This document shows, piece by piece, positions 34,498-43,356 of a DNA stretch of 64,000 nt. The stretch comes from Massilia rubra. GTDB taxonomy: Bacteria; Pseudomonadota; Gammaproteobacteria; Burkholderiales; Burkholderiaceae_D. Location: positions 248,001-312,000 of the forward strand of contig NZ_VUYU01000006.1 in NCBI RefSeq assembly GCF_011682065.1, given 5' to 3'. Position 1 is the stretch's first letter; each line of letters starts with the position of its first letter. The notes under the pieces are model-generated. The model did no database searches. It was not told the DNA's origin and was given only the letters and a program-made list of their open reading frames with translations. The translations under genes and the position numbers were made by a program.

Positions 34498-35436
34498 CTA
34501 GCCGGCGCTGCGCTGGTAAAACCCTTCCAGCTCGCTGCTGACCAGCGCCTGCCCGTGCTCGATCACGTAATCCTGGAAGGCCGCCGCCACCTTCGGGATC
34601 GGCTGGCCGGCCAGGTGCATCACCTGCCAGTCGGCGTCGACCGGATTGCCCTTGAGCGGCAGCATGCGCAGCAAGCCCGACTTGAATTCGAGCGCGCACG
34701 CGTGCACCGATAAGAACCCCACTCCCAGCCCGGCCGACACCATGCGCTTGATCGCCTCGTTGGACGAGACTTCGGAACCGAAATTGAGCGCGTGCCCGCC
34801 CTCCTTGAACAGGCGCTCGACGGCGGTGCGGGTACCCGAACCGCGTTCGCGCACCAGCAGGTTGGCGCCCACCACATCGGCCAGGGTCAGTTTGCGCTTC
34901 TTCATCAAGGGATGCGCGGCGCTGGCCACGAACCCCATCGGATGACGCGCAAAGCGCGCCGCGTTGGTGCGCAGTTCGCGCGGCGGCGTGCCCATGATGG
35001 CCACGTCGATCTCCTGGCGCGCCAGCATGTTGACGATTTCGACCCGGTTGCCCACCTGGAGCTTGAGGCGCACGTCGGGCCGCTCGAGCGTGAACGGCAC
35101 CAGCAGCGGCGGCAGCAAATGTTCGGCCGTGGTGACCGCGCCGATGCGCAGCGTGCCGCTGGTGACGCCATGCAGCGCCGCCAGTTCGTCGCCCGCATGC
35201 TCCCACAGGCGCAGGATACGCTCGGCGAAGTCCGCCATCACCTCGCCGGCCGCCGTCAGTTGAATGCCGCGCCCGTCCTTGCGCGTGAGCGCGACGCCGG
35301 TGATGTTTTCCAGCGTGCGCAGTTGCAGCGATACCGCCGGCTGCGTCACGTGCATGGCCTCCGCCGCCTTCGACACGCTCTCGTGACGGGCCACGAGGAC
35401 CAGGGACTGGAGCTGGCGAAAGCTGGCGTGATACAT
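34498..35436 (-). CDS. LysR-type transcriptional regulator (CbbR-like)
   Basis: 312 residues. N-terminal helix-turn-helix (SVSKAAEAMHVTQPAVSLQLRTLE, quoted in part as AAEAMHVTQPAVSLQL) and a substrate-binding domain with LRIGAVTTAEHLLPPLLVPF. The pattern TTAEHLLP and GSGTRTAVERLF matches the CbbR/CysB-like subgroup that senses phosphorylated metabolites in Calvin-cycle or other operons; no cbb genes are here. Effector therefore unknown. Located between a serine hydrolase (convergent) and mipA (same strand). Confidence 0.92.
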   Translation of the reverse strand: MYHASFRQLQSLVLVARHESVSKAAEAMHVTQPAVSLQLRTLENITGVALTRKDGRGIQLTAAGEVMADFAERILRLWEHAGDELAALHGVTSGTLRIGAVTTAEHLLPPLLVPFTLERPDVRLKLQVGNRVEIVNMLARQEIDVAIMGTPPRELRTNAARFARHPMGFVASAAHPLMKKRKLTLADVVGANLLVRERGSGTRTAVERLFKEGGHALNFGSEVSSNEAIKRMVSAGLGVGFLSVHACALEFKSGLLRMLPLKGNPVDADWQVMHLAGQPIPKVAAAFQDYVIEHGQALVSSELEGFYQRSAG

Positions 35437-35517
35437 AAGCTATTCCCTATCGATTCGTGAATGACGCGACAAACCCTGTGCGGCCACGCCATGATAGACC
35501 AGTTGGCAGGTCCGGGT

Positions 35518-36312
35518 TCAGAACGCGTAGTTCACCGTTACCGCCAGCAGCGGCGACGTCTTGCGCTTGGCCAGCGGACTGTCGGCGGCGTCGCCCAGCA
35601 GGCTGACCACGCCGACCATCGAGTTGACCGACCAATGTTTGCCGAACTTGCGCTGCGCGTTCAGTCCCAGGTTCACGTGCGAGAAACCGGCCTTGGTGGT
35701 GTAGCTCTTGTAGCCGGACGTCAGGCTCTGGGCCGCGGTTACGCCATAAAACGCCTGCATGTTCTTTTTGTCGCTGTAGGTAGCCGAGGCGAACATCCCC
35801 AGTTGGTAAGCGTCGTTCTTGAACAACGGTGCCTGCGCACCCAATTCATACGTATTGCCGCGTTCGCGGTGGGACAAGGCCATCATGGCGCGCATGCCGA
35901 CGCCGATGCCGCCGTCGAACTCATAGCCGACCCCGAACGCGCCAATCGCCGACGCCTTGATTTCGCCCATGCCCTTGAGCGCATCGGAGCCTCTGGAGAG
36001 CCCGTGATCGCGTTCGCCGCGGCTGCCGGCAACGCCCAGGGCGCCGCTCAGGGAGACCTGGCCAACCTTGGTGTTGTAACCGATGCCGCTCACGGTGCTG
36101 GCGAAAAAGCCGCTGGCGTGCTGATAGTCGGCCACGATCACCGGCACCGCGCGGCGCTTGTCGCCGCCCAGGTATTCGGGCACCACGGCGACACCCAGCC
36201 CCACGGTCATGGTCGACTCGCCAGCCGGGGTTGCGGCCACCATTTTTTGGGCGTGAACGGCGGGTGCGAGAGCGCAGAGCAGGGCAATGGCGGCGGCGGA
36301 TAAACGTGGCAT
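35518..36312 (-). CDS. MipA/OmpV family outer-membrane protein
   Basis: 264 residues from ATG 36312 (AAGGACC upstream; the longer frame from 36501 is rejected). Signal peptide SAAAIALLCALAPAVHAQ, then alternating beta-strand pattern typical of a 10-12-strand barrel (VGLGVAVVPEYLGGDKRRAV at the N-terminus, a family hallmark, and a C-terminus VTVNYAF ending in Phe). MipA interacts with murein synthetic enzymes; OmpV-type members are porin-like. Adjacent to LysR on the same strand. Confidence 0.9.
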   Translation of the reverse strand: MPRLSAAAIALLCALAPAVHAQKMVAATPAGESTMTVGLGVAVVPEYLGGDKRRAVPVIVADYQHASGFFASTVSGIGYNTKVGQVSLSGALGVAGSRGERDHGLSRGSDALKGMGEIKASAIGAFGVGYEFDGGIGVGMRAMMALSHRERGNTYELGAQAPLFKNDAYQLGMFASATYSDKKNMQAFYGVTAAQSLTSGYKSYTTKAGFSHVNLGLNAQRKFGKHWSVNSMVGVVSLLGDAADSPLAKRKTSPLLAVTVNYAF

Positions 36313-36622
36313 GTGATGGTCCTTGAGAGTGAAATTAGGTGGCGTTTGCTCGGAATGTTGAAACGACGGGCCGGAGTGTCGCAACGTTTCCCGCGCAGCA
36401 CCACCGAATCCTCCCGCGTACCGAAAACCGGTCTGAAACGTAGCGTCAAAGGATACTTTCGGCCACGGCAGGCGATACCGGCGGCGCACCGGTCCATGCA
36501 TATGTATTAGTCGAAGCTTATGGATATGGGTGAATCTCTGATTTTTCTTTTGTGTCGCATCGCTCTATATTGACAGCTGGTCAACGCCCTTTCACATCGC
36601 GACACCTACAGGAGGAGACACT
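36313..36622. other. 310-bp divergent promoter region
   Basis: Between mipA and the NDH-2 gene. AT-rich near 36500-36580 (TCTGATTTTTCTTTTGTGTC), where the promoter of the dehydrogenase should lie. The mipA promoter is expected in 36340-36470. I see no gene and no repeat in it. Confidence 0.6.
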
Positions 36623-37915
36623 ATGGAAACCATCGTCATCGTCGGCGGCGGCGCCGGGGGACTGGAGCTGGCGACCCGGCTCGGCAACAGCGCGGCGAAA
36701 ACCGGGCGCGCGCGCGTCGTGCTGGTCGACCGCTGGCCGACCCATTTCTGGAAGCCCCTGCTGCACACGGTCGCCTCGGGCAAGCACGATCCGCAAGTGA
36801 TGGCGATCGATTACGCCGCCCAGGCGGCCGAACATGGCTTCGAATTCGCGCGCGGCGAAGTGCTGGGCGTGGACCGCGAGGCGCGCCGGGTGGCGCTGGC
36901 GCCGTGGATCGCCGACGACGGCGCCGAAGTGCTGCCGGCGCGCTTGATCGGCTACGACAAACTGGTGCTGGCACTGGGATCGGTGACCAACTTCTTCGGC
37001 GTGCCCGGCGCCGAGCAGCACGTGCTGACCCTGGACGACGTGGCGCAGGCCGAAACGTTCCGCCAGCGCTTCGTCGACGGCTGCATCCAGGCCAGCGCGC
37101 GCCAGGCGGCCGGCGCGCCAAACCCCGGCATCGACATCGTGATCGTCGGCGGCGGCGCCACCGGGGTGGAACTGGCGGCCGAATTGAGCCACAGCGCACG
37201 CGCGCTGGCCAGGTACAACGTGCATGCGATGGACCCGGTGCGGCATGTACGCATCCGCATCCTGGAGCGCGGCTCGCTGCTGCTGCCGCACCTGCACCCG
37301 CGCCTGTCCAAGCGCGCCGCGCGCCACCTGCGCGCGCTGGGCATCAAGGTAATGCTCGATACCGCCGTGGCGCGGGTCGACGCCGGCGCGGTCATCGACA
37401 CCGAAGGCTGCATCTATCCGTCGGCGATCACCTTGTGGGCCGCCGGCGTGGAAGCGCCAGCGCTGTGCGCCACGCTGGGCCTGGGCACCAATCGCCTGCG
37501 CCAGATCGCGGTGGGGCCGTCGCTGCAGGCGCTGGACGATGCCAACGTGTATGCGATCGGCGACTGCGCCAATGTGGTCTGCCCGATCGTCGGCAAGGTG
37601 CCGCCGCGCGCGCAGGCGGCGCACCAGCAAGCCTTGTACCTGGCGCAGGTGCTGGGCCAGGCGTCGCCCTCGAACGCGCCGTTTGCCTACCGCGACTACG
37701 GCTCGCTGGTGTCGCTCGGGCCGCTGGCGGCGGTGGGCGTGCTCACGCACTCGTCGGGACGCAAATATGCGGTCGGCGGCGCGCTGGCGCGGGTACTGTA
37801 TAGCCTGATGTACCGCAAGCACCAGGTGGCGCTGCACGGCGTGGTGCGCATGTCGGCGCAGACGGTGGCCGACTGGATTCGCGAGAAGCTCTCGCCCTCG
37901 GTCAGGCTGCACTGA
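36623..37915 (+). CDS. ndh: Type II NADH dehydrogenase (NDH-2)
   Basis: 430 residues of the FAD-dependent pyridine nucleotide-disulfide oxidoreductase family. FAD site IVIVGGGAGGLELATRLG at the N-terminus, NAD(P) site IVIVGGGATGVELAAELSH at ~170, and the second FAD segment VYAIGDCANV. The C-terminal half has RDYGSLVSLGPLAAVG and an amphipathic tail DWIREKLSPSVRLH for membrane attachment. NDH-2 passes electrons from NADH to quinone without proton pumping. Strong RBS ACAGGAGGAGAC before ATG 36623. Single gene; no Nuo cluster here. Confidence 0.93.
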   Translation: METIVIVGGGAGGLELATRLGNSAAKTGRARVVLVDRWPTHFWKPLLHTVASGKHDPQVMAIDYAAQAAEHGFEFARGEVLGVDREARRVALAPWIADDGAEVLPARLIGYDKLVLALGSVTNFFGVPGAEQHVLTLDDVAQAETFRQRFVDGCIQASARQAAGAPNPGIDIVIVGGGATGVELAAELSHSARALARYNVHAMDPVRHVRIRILERGSLLLPHLHPRLSKRAARHLRALGIKVMLDTAVARVDAGAVIDTEGCIYPSAITLWAAGVEAPALCATLGLGTNRLRQIAVGPSLQALDDANVYAIGDCANVVCPIVGKVPPRAQAAHQQALYLAQVLGQASPSNAPFAYRDYGSLVSLGPLAAVGVLTHSSGRKYAVGGALARVLYSLMYRKHQVALHGVVRMSAQTVADWIREKLSPSVRLH

Positions 37916-38042
37916 GAGGGAGCGGCGCCGCCGGTGCCTCACGCGTGCGTTTCCGGCCACAAGAGGCCCGATTTTTCCGGTATGTACCACCCGCACCCGC
38001 GTTGTCATGGTAGCATCTTTTTAGATGACAATTGGAGAGGCG

Positions 38043-38657
38043 ATGATGGCAAACAGGCTGATTGGACCGGTGGCTGCACTGTTGGTGGCAACGCTGATGT
38101 CCGGCTGCGATACGATGACGCCCGACGAGTGCAAGTCGGCCAACTGGAGCGACATCGGCATGCGCGACGGCCTGGCCGGAAAGACCATGTCCACGCTGAA
38201 CGAGCACGCCAAGTCCTGCTCCAAGGCCGGCACTGCGGTCGATTCGGCCAGCTACGTCGCGGGCCGGGAACGCGGCCTGCACACCTTTTGCCGGCTCGAG
38301 AACGCGGCGCCCCTTGGCCTGAACGGCAGCGCGTATGCCGGAGTATGCCCGGCGCCGCTCGACTTCGAATTTCGTCGCCGCCATGAAGCCGGCTACGCCG
38401 TGTACGCCCTGCGCAGCCAGGTCAGCGGCTTGGACAGCCGCAGCGAGCGTTTGCAGCGCCGCCTGCGCGACGCCGACAAGGACGAATCGAAGCAACTGGC
38501 GGCCAGCGACAAGGACGATGAGCGCAAGCGCATTCGCAAGGAGTTCGACGAGCGCCGGCGCGATATACGCAACGAATTGCGCGATATCGACCGCGGCATG
38601 CAACGCATGCGCGACGCCTTGCGCTCGGCCGAATACGCGCTCGACACCCTGCGCTGA
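38043..38657 (+). CDS. DUF2799 lipoprotein
   Basis: 204 residues from ATG 38043 (GGAGAGGCG). The lipobox VATLMSGC gives an outer-membrane lipoprotein. The mature part starts CDTMTPDECKSANWSDIGMR and carries YVAGRERGLHTFCR, hallmarks of DUF2799 (YmfE/YbaY-unrelated) lipoproteins of gammaproteobacteria and betaproteobacteria. The C-terminal half is a long charged coiled coil (about 120-204, rich in Arg/Asp/Glu). Biological role unknown. Downstream of ndh but with a separate promoter likely. Confidence 0.85.
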   Translation: MMANRLIGPVAALLVATLMSGCDTMTPDECKSANWSDIGMRDGLAGKTMSTLNEHAKSCSKAGTAVDSASYVAGRERGLHTFCRLENAAPLGLNGSAYAGVCPAPLDFEFRRRHEAGYAVYALRSQVSGLDSRSERLQRRLRDADKDESKQLAASDKDDERKRIRKEFDERRRDIRNELRDIDRGMQRMRDALRSAEYALDTLR

Positions 38658-38666
38658 AAAGATCAC

Positions 38667-38695
38667 GCGGCGCGCCTTGCGGGGCGGCGCGCCGC
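38667..38695. terminator. Perfect 10-bp stem hairpin after the DUF2799 gene
   Basis: GCGGCGCGCC (38667-38676) pairs perfectly with GGCGCGCCGC (38686-38695), loop of nine bases. It lies nine bases after the stop codon. The T tract is missing, so termination may be weak or rho-linked. Confidence 0.55.
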
Positions 38696-38745
38696 ATTTC
38701 GCGCCGTCCCACTGCATTTCGCGCCGTTTTCCCGCATTTCGTCGC
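38694..38745 (+). repeat. 20-bp tandem repeat, 2.6 copies
   Basis: GCATTTCGCGCCGT begins at 38694 and recurs at 38714, with a partial GCATTTCGTCGC at 38734: period 20, two full copies plus a partial one. It sits between the hairpin and the DUF2141 gene and may be slippage-derived. Confidence 0.75.
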
Positions 38746-38816
38746 AAGCTTCTCCGCTCCGGCCGGGTTGTCGATAAAGTCACTTCATCGCAACCACACA
38801 CCCACCGGAGAACACC

Positions 38817-39239
38817 ATGCGCCACCTGCTCACCACCACCTTCTGCGCTTGCGCCCTGCTGACCGCCTCCCTGGCCAGCGCCGCCACCCTCACCATCCGC
38901 ATCGACGACGTACGCAGCGGCGACGGCACCCTGCAAGTCGCCCTGTACGACTCGGCCGGCACCTTCCTCAAAAAATCCGTCGGCGCGACCGGCGAAAAAG
39001 CCGTCAAGGGCAGCACCACCGTCATCGTCAAGGACCTGCCAGAGGGCGACTACGCCTACGCCATCTTCCACGATGCCAACGGCAATGGCAAAATGGACAC
39101 CAACATGATGGGCATGCCGACCGAGGACTATGCATTCAGTAACAACGCCCTCGGTAAAATGGGCCCACCCAAGTTTGGCGACGCCCGATTCACCCTGTCA
39201 GCGGCTGGCCTGAACACCACCGTCAGCCTGAAAAACTAA
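38817..39239 (+). CDS. DUF2141 periplasmic protein
   Basis: 140 residues with signal peptide MRHLLTTTFCACALLTASLA. The rest is the DUF2141 beta-sandwich: TLTIRIDDVRSGDGTLQVAL, YDSAGTFLKK, GDYAYAIFHDANGNGKMDTN. The D-x-N-x-N-G-x-x-D loop looks like a calcium site. First of four closely spaced genes (gap 13 bases to the carotenoid oxygenase). The ATG has CCGGAG upstream. Confidence 0.9.
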   Translation: MRHLLTTTFCACALLTASLASAATLTIRIDDVRSGDGTLQVALYDSAGTFLKKSVGATGEKAVKGSTTVIVKDLPEGDYAYAIFHDANGNGKMDTNMMGMPTEDYAFSNNALGKMGPPKFGDARFTLSAAGLNTTVSLKN

Positions 39240-39252
39240 GCCGGAGAACGCC

Positions 39253-40749
39253 ATGCAACGCCGCACCTTCCTCACCTCCGCCGCCAGCCTGGCCGCGCTC
39301 GGCCTCGTTCCCGGCAGCGCCCTGGCCGATGCCGCCACCTACCAGCGCTTTCACGCGGCGTGGAAGCTCGACCCCACCCTGGCGGTGTATGCCGACACCG
39401 TGGGCCGGCAGTCCGGCGCGGCGCGGATCTTGGGCCGCATCCCGCAAGACCTGAACGGCGTGTTCTTTCGCAATGGACCGGGGCGTTTCGAGCTGGGCGG
39501 CGAGCGCCATCACCACTGGTTCGACGGCGACGGCTTCGCCCAGCGCTGGCAGATCGCCGACGGCAAGGTAAGCCACATCGGTAAATTCGTCGAGACCGAG
39601 CGCTTCGGCGACGAAAACGCCGCCGGCCAGTTTCTCTACCCCTCGTTCGGCACCTGGGTCGGGCGGCGCGGCGTGAAAACCAACGACACCATGAACGCCG
39701 CCAACACCAACCTGCTGCCGTTTAACGGCCGCGTGTACGCCCTGTGGGAAGGCGGCTCGGCCACCGAGGTCGATCCGGCCACCCTGGCCACGGTCGGCAT
39801 CAAGACCTGGAACGAGGACATGAAGTCGATGCCGTTTTCGGCCCATCCCAAGATCGATCCGGATGGCGGCATGTGGAATTTCGGCGCCCTCCCCGGCGGC
39901 GAACGGCTGGCCCTGTACCGCATCGGCGCCGACGGCCAGGTGCTCAAGACCGCCATGGTCAAGGTGCCGCAACTGGCGATGGTGCACGACTTCGTGGTCA
40001 GCGCCCGGCACCTGATCTTCCTGGTTCCGCCGTACGACGTGGTGCCTGCCGAAGGCAAGAGCTTCGCCGAGCAGCATCACTGGGCCGGCAGCGGCGCCGC
40101 GGCGCGCCCGATGCGCGTGGTGGTGGTGTCCAAGGCGAGCATGGAAGTGCGCCAGGTGTTCGAACTGCCGCCGCATATGGTTTTCCATTTCGGGAATGCG
40201 TTTGACGACGGCGCCACCACCCGCTTCGACGTGGTGCTGCACGAGGGTGACGCGCTGCACGACGTCGGCCTCGTGATGCAAGGCGAACGCCAGAAGAACA
40301 CGCCCACGCGCGGCTTCGCGGCTCAGGTCACGCTCGATTACGCGAGCGGCCGTGCGACAATGGCGCGCCTGTTCGGCGCCAGCGAGTTCCCGCGCGTGAT
40401 GCCGCAGGTCGTATCGACGCGCCACCGCCAGCTTGCCCTGTTAAGCAGTTCGGCGCGCAACGCGGACATTGTGCTCGACACCGTCAACCTGGTCGGCACC
40501 GACACCGGCAAGGCGGACAGCTACCGTTTCGACGCCGGCTGGCAGGTGGAAGAACACGTGCTAGTCCCGCGCACCAACGCCCGCTCCGAAACCGACGGCT
40601 ACCTGGTCGGCGTGGCGCAGGACACCAAGCGCGGGCAAACCGTGATGACCGTGTTCGACGCCGCGCGCGTCAAGGCCGGTCCGCTGGCCCTGGCGCGCCT
40701 GCCCTACCGCGCTCCGCACTGCTTCCATGGCAATTTTCTGGCATCTTGA
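39253..40749 (+). CDS. Carotenoid oxygenase (retinal/apocarotenoid-type dioxygenase)
   Basis: 498 residues with a twin-Arg-like start MQRRTFLTSAASLAALGL and export signal. The RPE65/CCD fold is shown by PQDLNGVFFRNGPGRFELGG, the four His iron ligands in SAHPKIDPDGGMWNF, MVHDFVVSARHLIF, HMVFHFGNAFDDG and the terminal CFHGNF, and FDGDGFAQRW. These cleave double bonds of carotenoids, apocarotenoids or stilbenes. Stop TGA overlaps the ATG of the histidine kinase, so it is coupled to a signalling system. GGAG before ATG 39253. Substrate unknown. Confidence 0.93.
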   Translation: MQRRTFLTSAASLAALGLVPGSALADAATYQRFHAAWKLDPTLAVYADTVGRQSGAARILGRIPQDLNGVFFRNGPGRFELGGERHHHWFDGDGFAQRWQIADGKVSHIGKFVETERFGDENAAGQFLYPSFGTWVGRRGVKTNDTMNAANTNLLPFNGRVYALWEGGSATEVDPATLATVGIKTWNEDMKSMPFSAHPKIDPDGGMWNFGALPGGERLALYRIGADGQVLKTAMVKVPQLAMVHDFVVSARHLIFLVPPYDVVPAEGKSFAEQHHWAGSGAAARPMRVVVVSKASMEVRQVFELPPHMVFHFGNAFDDGATTRFDVVLHEGDALHDVGLVMQGERQKNTPTRGFAAQVTLDYASGRATMARLFGASEFPRVMPQVVSTRHRQLALLSSSARNADIVLDTVNLVGTDTGKADSYRFDAGWQVEEHVLVPRTNARSETDGYLVGVAQDTKRGQTVMTVFDAARVKAGPLALARLPYRAPHCFHGNFLAS

Positions 40750-41912
40750 TGAACACGACCGAACTTCCCGCGCACACGTCCACGCATCCGCTCGACGCCA
40801 TCCCGCTGTTCCGGCGCTGGCCTTGTTCGCCATGGCGCGACGTGCTCTATACCGGCATCTGGAACTGCATGATCGCCATCTTCCTGACGGCGGCGAACAT
40901 GCTGTTCAGGGGAGAGCTCCATGGCTTCCTGGCGTTTTTCGGGCCGACGCTGGTGATCTCGAACATGGTCGGCTACCTGATACACGCGGTGCTGAGCGGC
41001 GGCGACTATGTCTTGCGCGGCTGGCCATCGCGGCTGGCCGGGCTGCCGCGCGTGCTGTACTTCGTGATCACGGTGGGCCTGTGCGTGGTTGCCGGCATCG
41101 TGATCGGCAACGGCCTGCTCAGGGGCGTCAATCCGCTGCGCTACCTGACCGGCGGCGCCGACCTGGCGCCGCTGCTGCCGTTCGCCCTGTTCGCGGCGCT
41201 GATCATGGTCGTCGTGCTGGTCAGCGGCGAGCGCCGCATCGCCACCGAAACGCTGGCCGCGCGCCAGCGCGAACAAATTGCCAGCGCCGCCCAACTGCTG
41301 GCCGAAGCGCGCCTGCGCGCGCTGCAGGCCCAGATCGAACCGCATTTTTTGTACAACACCCTGGCCAACGTGGTCGGCATGATCGAGACCCATCCCGCCC
41401 AGGCGCGCCACATGCTCGAACGCTTTATCGACTACCTGCGCGCCAGCCTGGCGGCCAGCCGCGCCGACCAGGCCACCCTGGGTGCGGAACTCGACCTGGT
41501 GGCCGCCTACCTCGACGTACTGGCGGTGCGCATGGGCGCGCGCCTGTCGTACCAGATCGAGGCGGACGGCTGCCGCGACATCGCCATGCCGCCCATGCTG
41601 CTGCAACCGGTGGTCGAAAACGCCGTTGCGCACGGGCTCGAGCCGAAGGTCGAGGGCGGGCGCATCCTCATCCGCGCCACCTGCCGCGATGGCCTGCTGT
41701 GCATCGAAGTGAGCGACACCGGCGCGGGACTGGGCAACTCCCCGCCCAAGCCGGGCGGCGGGGTGGGACTGTCGAACCTGCGCGCGCGCCTGCGCAGTGT
41801 CTATGGCGCTTCGGCTCAGGTACAATTGCTCGAAAATGAACCCTGCGGGATAACCGTACGCCTGCTGATGCCACTGAAAGAGACGCCGCCATCGACCATC
41901 CACGCGCCCTGA
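40749..41912 (+). CDS. LytS/YehU-type sensor histidine kinase
   Basis: 387 residues; ATG 40749 overlaps the stop of the carotenoid oxygenase (TGATG), so the first base is shared. Four membrane helices occupy the first ~160 residues. The kinase is of the His_kinase type: QAQIEPHFLYNTLANVVGM contains the phosphorylated His, and the ATPase has VVENAVAHGLEPKV and VGLSNLRARL. It overlaps the response regulator's probable start. Signal unknown, but the operon suggests one linked to the carotenoid-derived product. Confidence 0.92.
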   Translation: MNTTELPAHTSTHPLDAIPLFRRWPCSPWRDVLYTGIWNCMIAIFLTAANMLFRGELHGFLAFFGPTLVISNMVGYLIHAVLSGGDYVLRGWPSRLAGLPRVLYFVITVGLCVVAGIVIGNGLLRGVNPLRYLTGGADLAPLLPFALFAALIMVVVLVSGERRIATETLAARQREQIASAAQLLAEARLRALQAQIEPHFLYNTLANVVGMIETHPAQARHMLERFIDYLRASLAASRADQATLGAELDLVAAYLDVLAVRMGARLSYQIEADGCRDIAMPPMLLQPVVENAVAHGLEPKVEGGRILIRATCRDGLLCIEVSDTGAGLGNSPPKPGGGVGLSNLRARLRSVYGASAQVQLLENEPCGITVRLLMPLKETPPSTIHAP

Positions 41913-42679
41913 TAGCGGACGACGAACCGCACCTGCTCGACTACCTGCAAACGCAGCTGGCCACGGCCTGGCCGCAGCTGCGCATCGTGGGCAAGGCCGG
42001 CAACGGCATTGAAGCGCTGCGCCTGATCGACGAACTGGCGCCCGACGTGGTCTTCCTCGACATCCAGATGCCCGGCCTGAACGGCCTCGATCTGGCGCAG
42101 CGCCTGGCGAGCGACGGCAAGGCGCCGCACATCGTTTTCGTGACCGCCCATCACGAGTACGCGGTGGACGCCTTCGAGCACGCGGCGCTCGACTACCTGC
42201 TCAAACCGACCACGGTCGAGCGCCTGGACAAGACCGTCGCCAAGCTCAAACTGGCGCTGCGCGCACCGGCGCCGGCGGTGGCGCCCGACGCCTTGCGCGC
42301 GCTGCTGCAGCAACTGGCCGCGCCCACGGCCCCCACCGCCGCAGCGGCGCCCGCGCCGCTGCAATGGATCCGCGCCGCGCATGGCGACGAGACGCGCCTG
42401 ATCGCCATCGACGAAGTGATTTACTTCCAGAGCAACGACAAGTACACCAGCGTGTTTTTGCAGGAAGGCGAATGCCTGATCCGCACGCCACTGAGCAAAC
42501 TGCGCGAGCAACTCGACGAAGCGCGCTTCTGGCAGATTCACCGCAGCGTGATCGTCGCCGCCAAATCGGTGGCCGGCACGCATACCGACTTCCGCGGGCG
42601 CCTCGTGGTCAAGCTCAAGGAACGGCGCGAGCAGCTCACCGTCAGCCGCAATTACGCCGAACAGTTCAAGCAGATGTAA
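41891..42679 (+). CDS. LytTR response regulator, apparent ATC start
   Basis: 262 residues if translation starts at ATC 41891 within the 3' end of the kinase gene. The receiver acid pocket (ALIADDEPHLLDYLQ) begins right after and the phospho-acceptor is Asp in VVFLDIQMPGLNG; KP of the switch is in YLLKPTT. The LytTR domain (~160-262) has IDEVIYFQSNDKYTSVF and FWQIHRSVIVAAK. There is no ATG, GTG or TTG in frame between an upstream stop (41837) and the receiver, the first conventional start being GTG 41987, well inside the domain. ATC is therefore the likely start, perhaps a changed ATG, or a sequence error. Confidence 0.88.
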   Translation: MDHPRALIADDEPHLLDYLQTQLATAWPQLRIVGKAGNGIEALRLIDELAPDVVFLDIQMPGLNGLDLAQRLASDGKAPHIVFVTAHHEYAVDAFEHAALDYLLKPTTVERLDKTVAKLKLALRAPAPAVAPDALRALLQQLAAPTAPTAAAAPAPLQWIRAAHGDETRLIAIDEVIYFQSNDKYTSVFLQEGECLIRTPLSKLREQLDEARFWQIHRSVIVAAKSVAGTHTDFRGRLVVKLKERREQLTVSRNYAEQFKQM

Positions 42680-42687
42680 GCCACGGC

Positions 42688-42746
42688 GGTGTCAGGTCTG
42701 ACACCAGCGGTGGCTGAGTCCGTGTCCGAATGTCAGACCTGACACC
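42688..42746. repeat. Paired palindromes GGTGTCAGGTCTGACACC
   Basis: GGTGTCAGGTCTGACACC (42688-42705) and TGTCAGACCTGACACC (42731-42746) are near-palindromes, each followed by AGCGG. The two are almost the same sequence, and the centre of the first is the reverse complement of the second's. They lie just after the LytTR gene and may form hairpins or bind a dimeric protein. The core is related to the GGGGTCTGACC repeats at 9439. Confidence 0.85.
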
Positions 42747-42791
42747 AGCGGGGAACACTAGGGGGAGCCGCCGGATACCAGCCGAGGGCGT

Positions 42792-43169
42792 CTAGGAATG
42801 GCGCACGGCGAAGACTTCTTTTGCCGCGAACAGGCCGTTGAGCGCCGCCGGGAAGCCGGCGTACAAGGCCATCTGCATCATCACCTCGACCACCTCTTCG
42901 CGCGTGCAGCCGACATTGAGTGCGCCGTGGATGTGCACCCGCAGTTGCGGCGCCGCCGTGCCGAGCGCGCATAGGGCGGCAATGGTGGCGATCTCGCGCG
43001 AGCGCAGGTCCAGGCCGGGACGCGAGTAGATGTCGCCGAAACCGAATTCAATCAGCAGGCGGCCAAAATCGGGCGCGATGCCGGCCAGGCTGGCGATTAC
43101 TTTTTCACCCTGTTCACCATCGATTTCCCGCAGCTTGTCGCAGCCGCGCGTGTAGCGGTCGTTGTCCAT
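42792..43169 (-). CDS. Carboxymuconolactone decarboxylase family protein
   Basis: 125 residues; typical length for the gamma-CMD fold (five or six helices). Hallmarks are LRSREIATIAALCALG, VHIHGALNVGCTREEVVEVM and YAGFPAALNGLFAAKE. It lacks the CxxC of AhpD peroxidase partners, so decarboxylase-type or unknown activity is more likely. Start ATG 43169 has AGGAGAAC at a suitable distance. Divergent from the lipoprotein gene at 43357. Cytosolic. Confidence 0.92.
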   Translation of the reverse strand: MDNDRYTRGCDKLREIDGEQGEKVIASLAGIAPDFGRLLIEFGFGDIYSRPGLDLRSREIATIAALCALGTAAPQLRVHIHGALNVGCTREEVVEVMMQMALYAGFPAALNGLFAAKEVFAVRHS

Positions 43170-43356
43170 CGTGTTCTCCTTTGTTGGGGTTGATGGAGCA
43201 ACTGTGGGGCCGCGCGTCGCGACGGTCCAATACCGTTTCGGTGATACCTTTTAGGTATCGGCCAGGTGGCATGGCCCCGAGCCAGCCTTCATCACGCGTG
43301 TTGTGTAGAATGCAATGCCAAGCACATTCACTTTCGCCACCCGGAGTCAGCACCGC

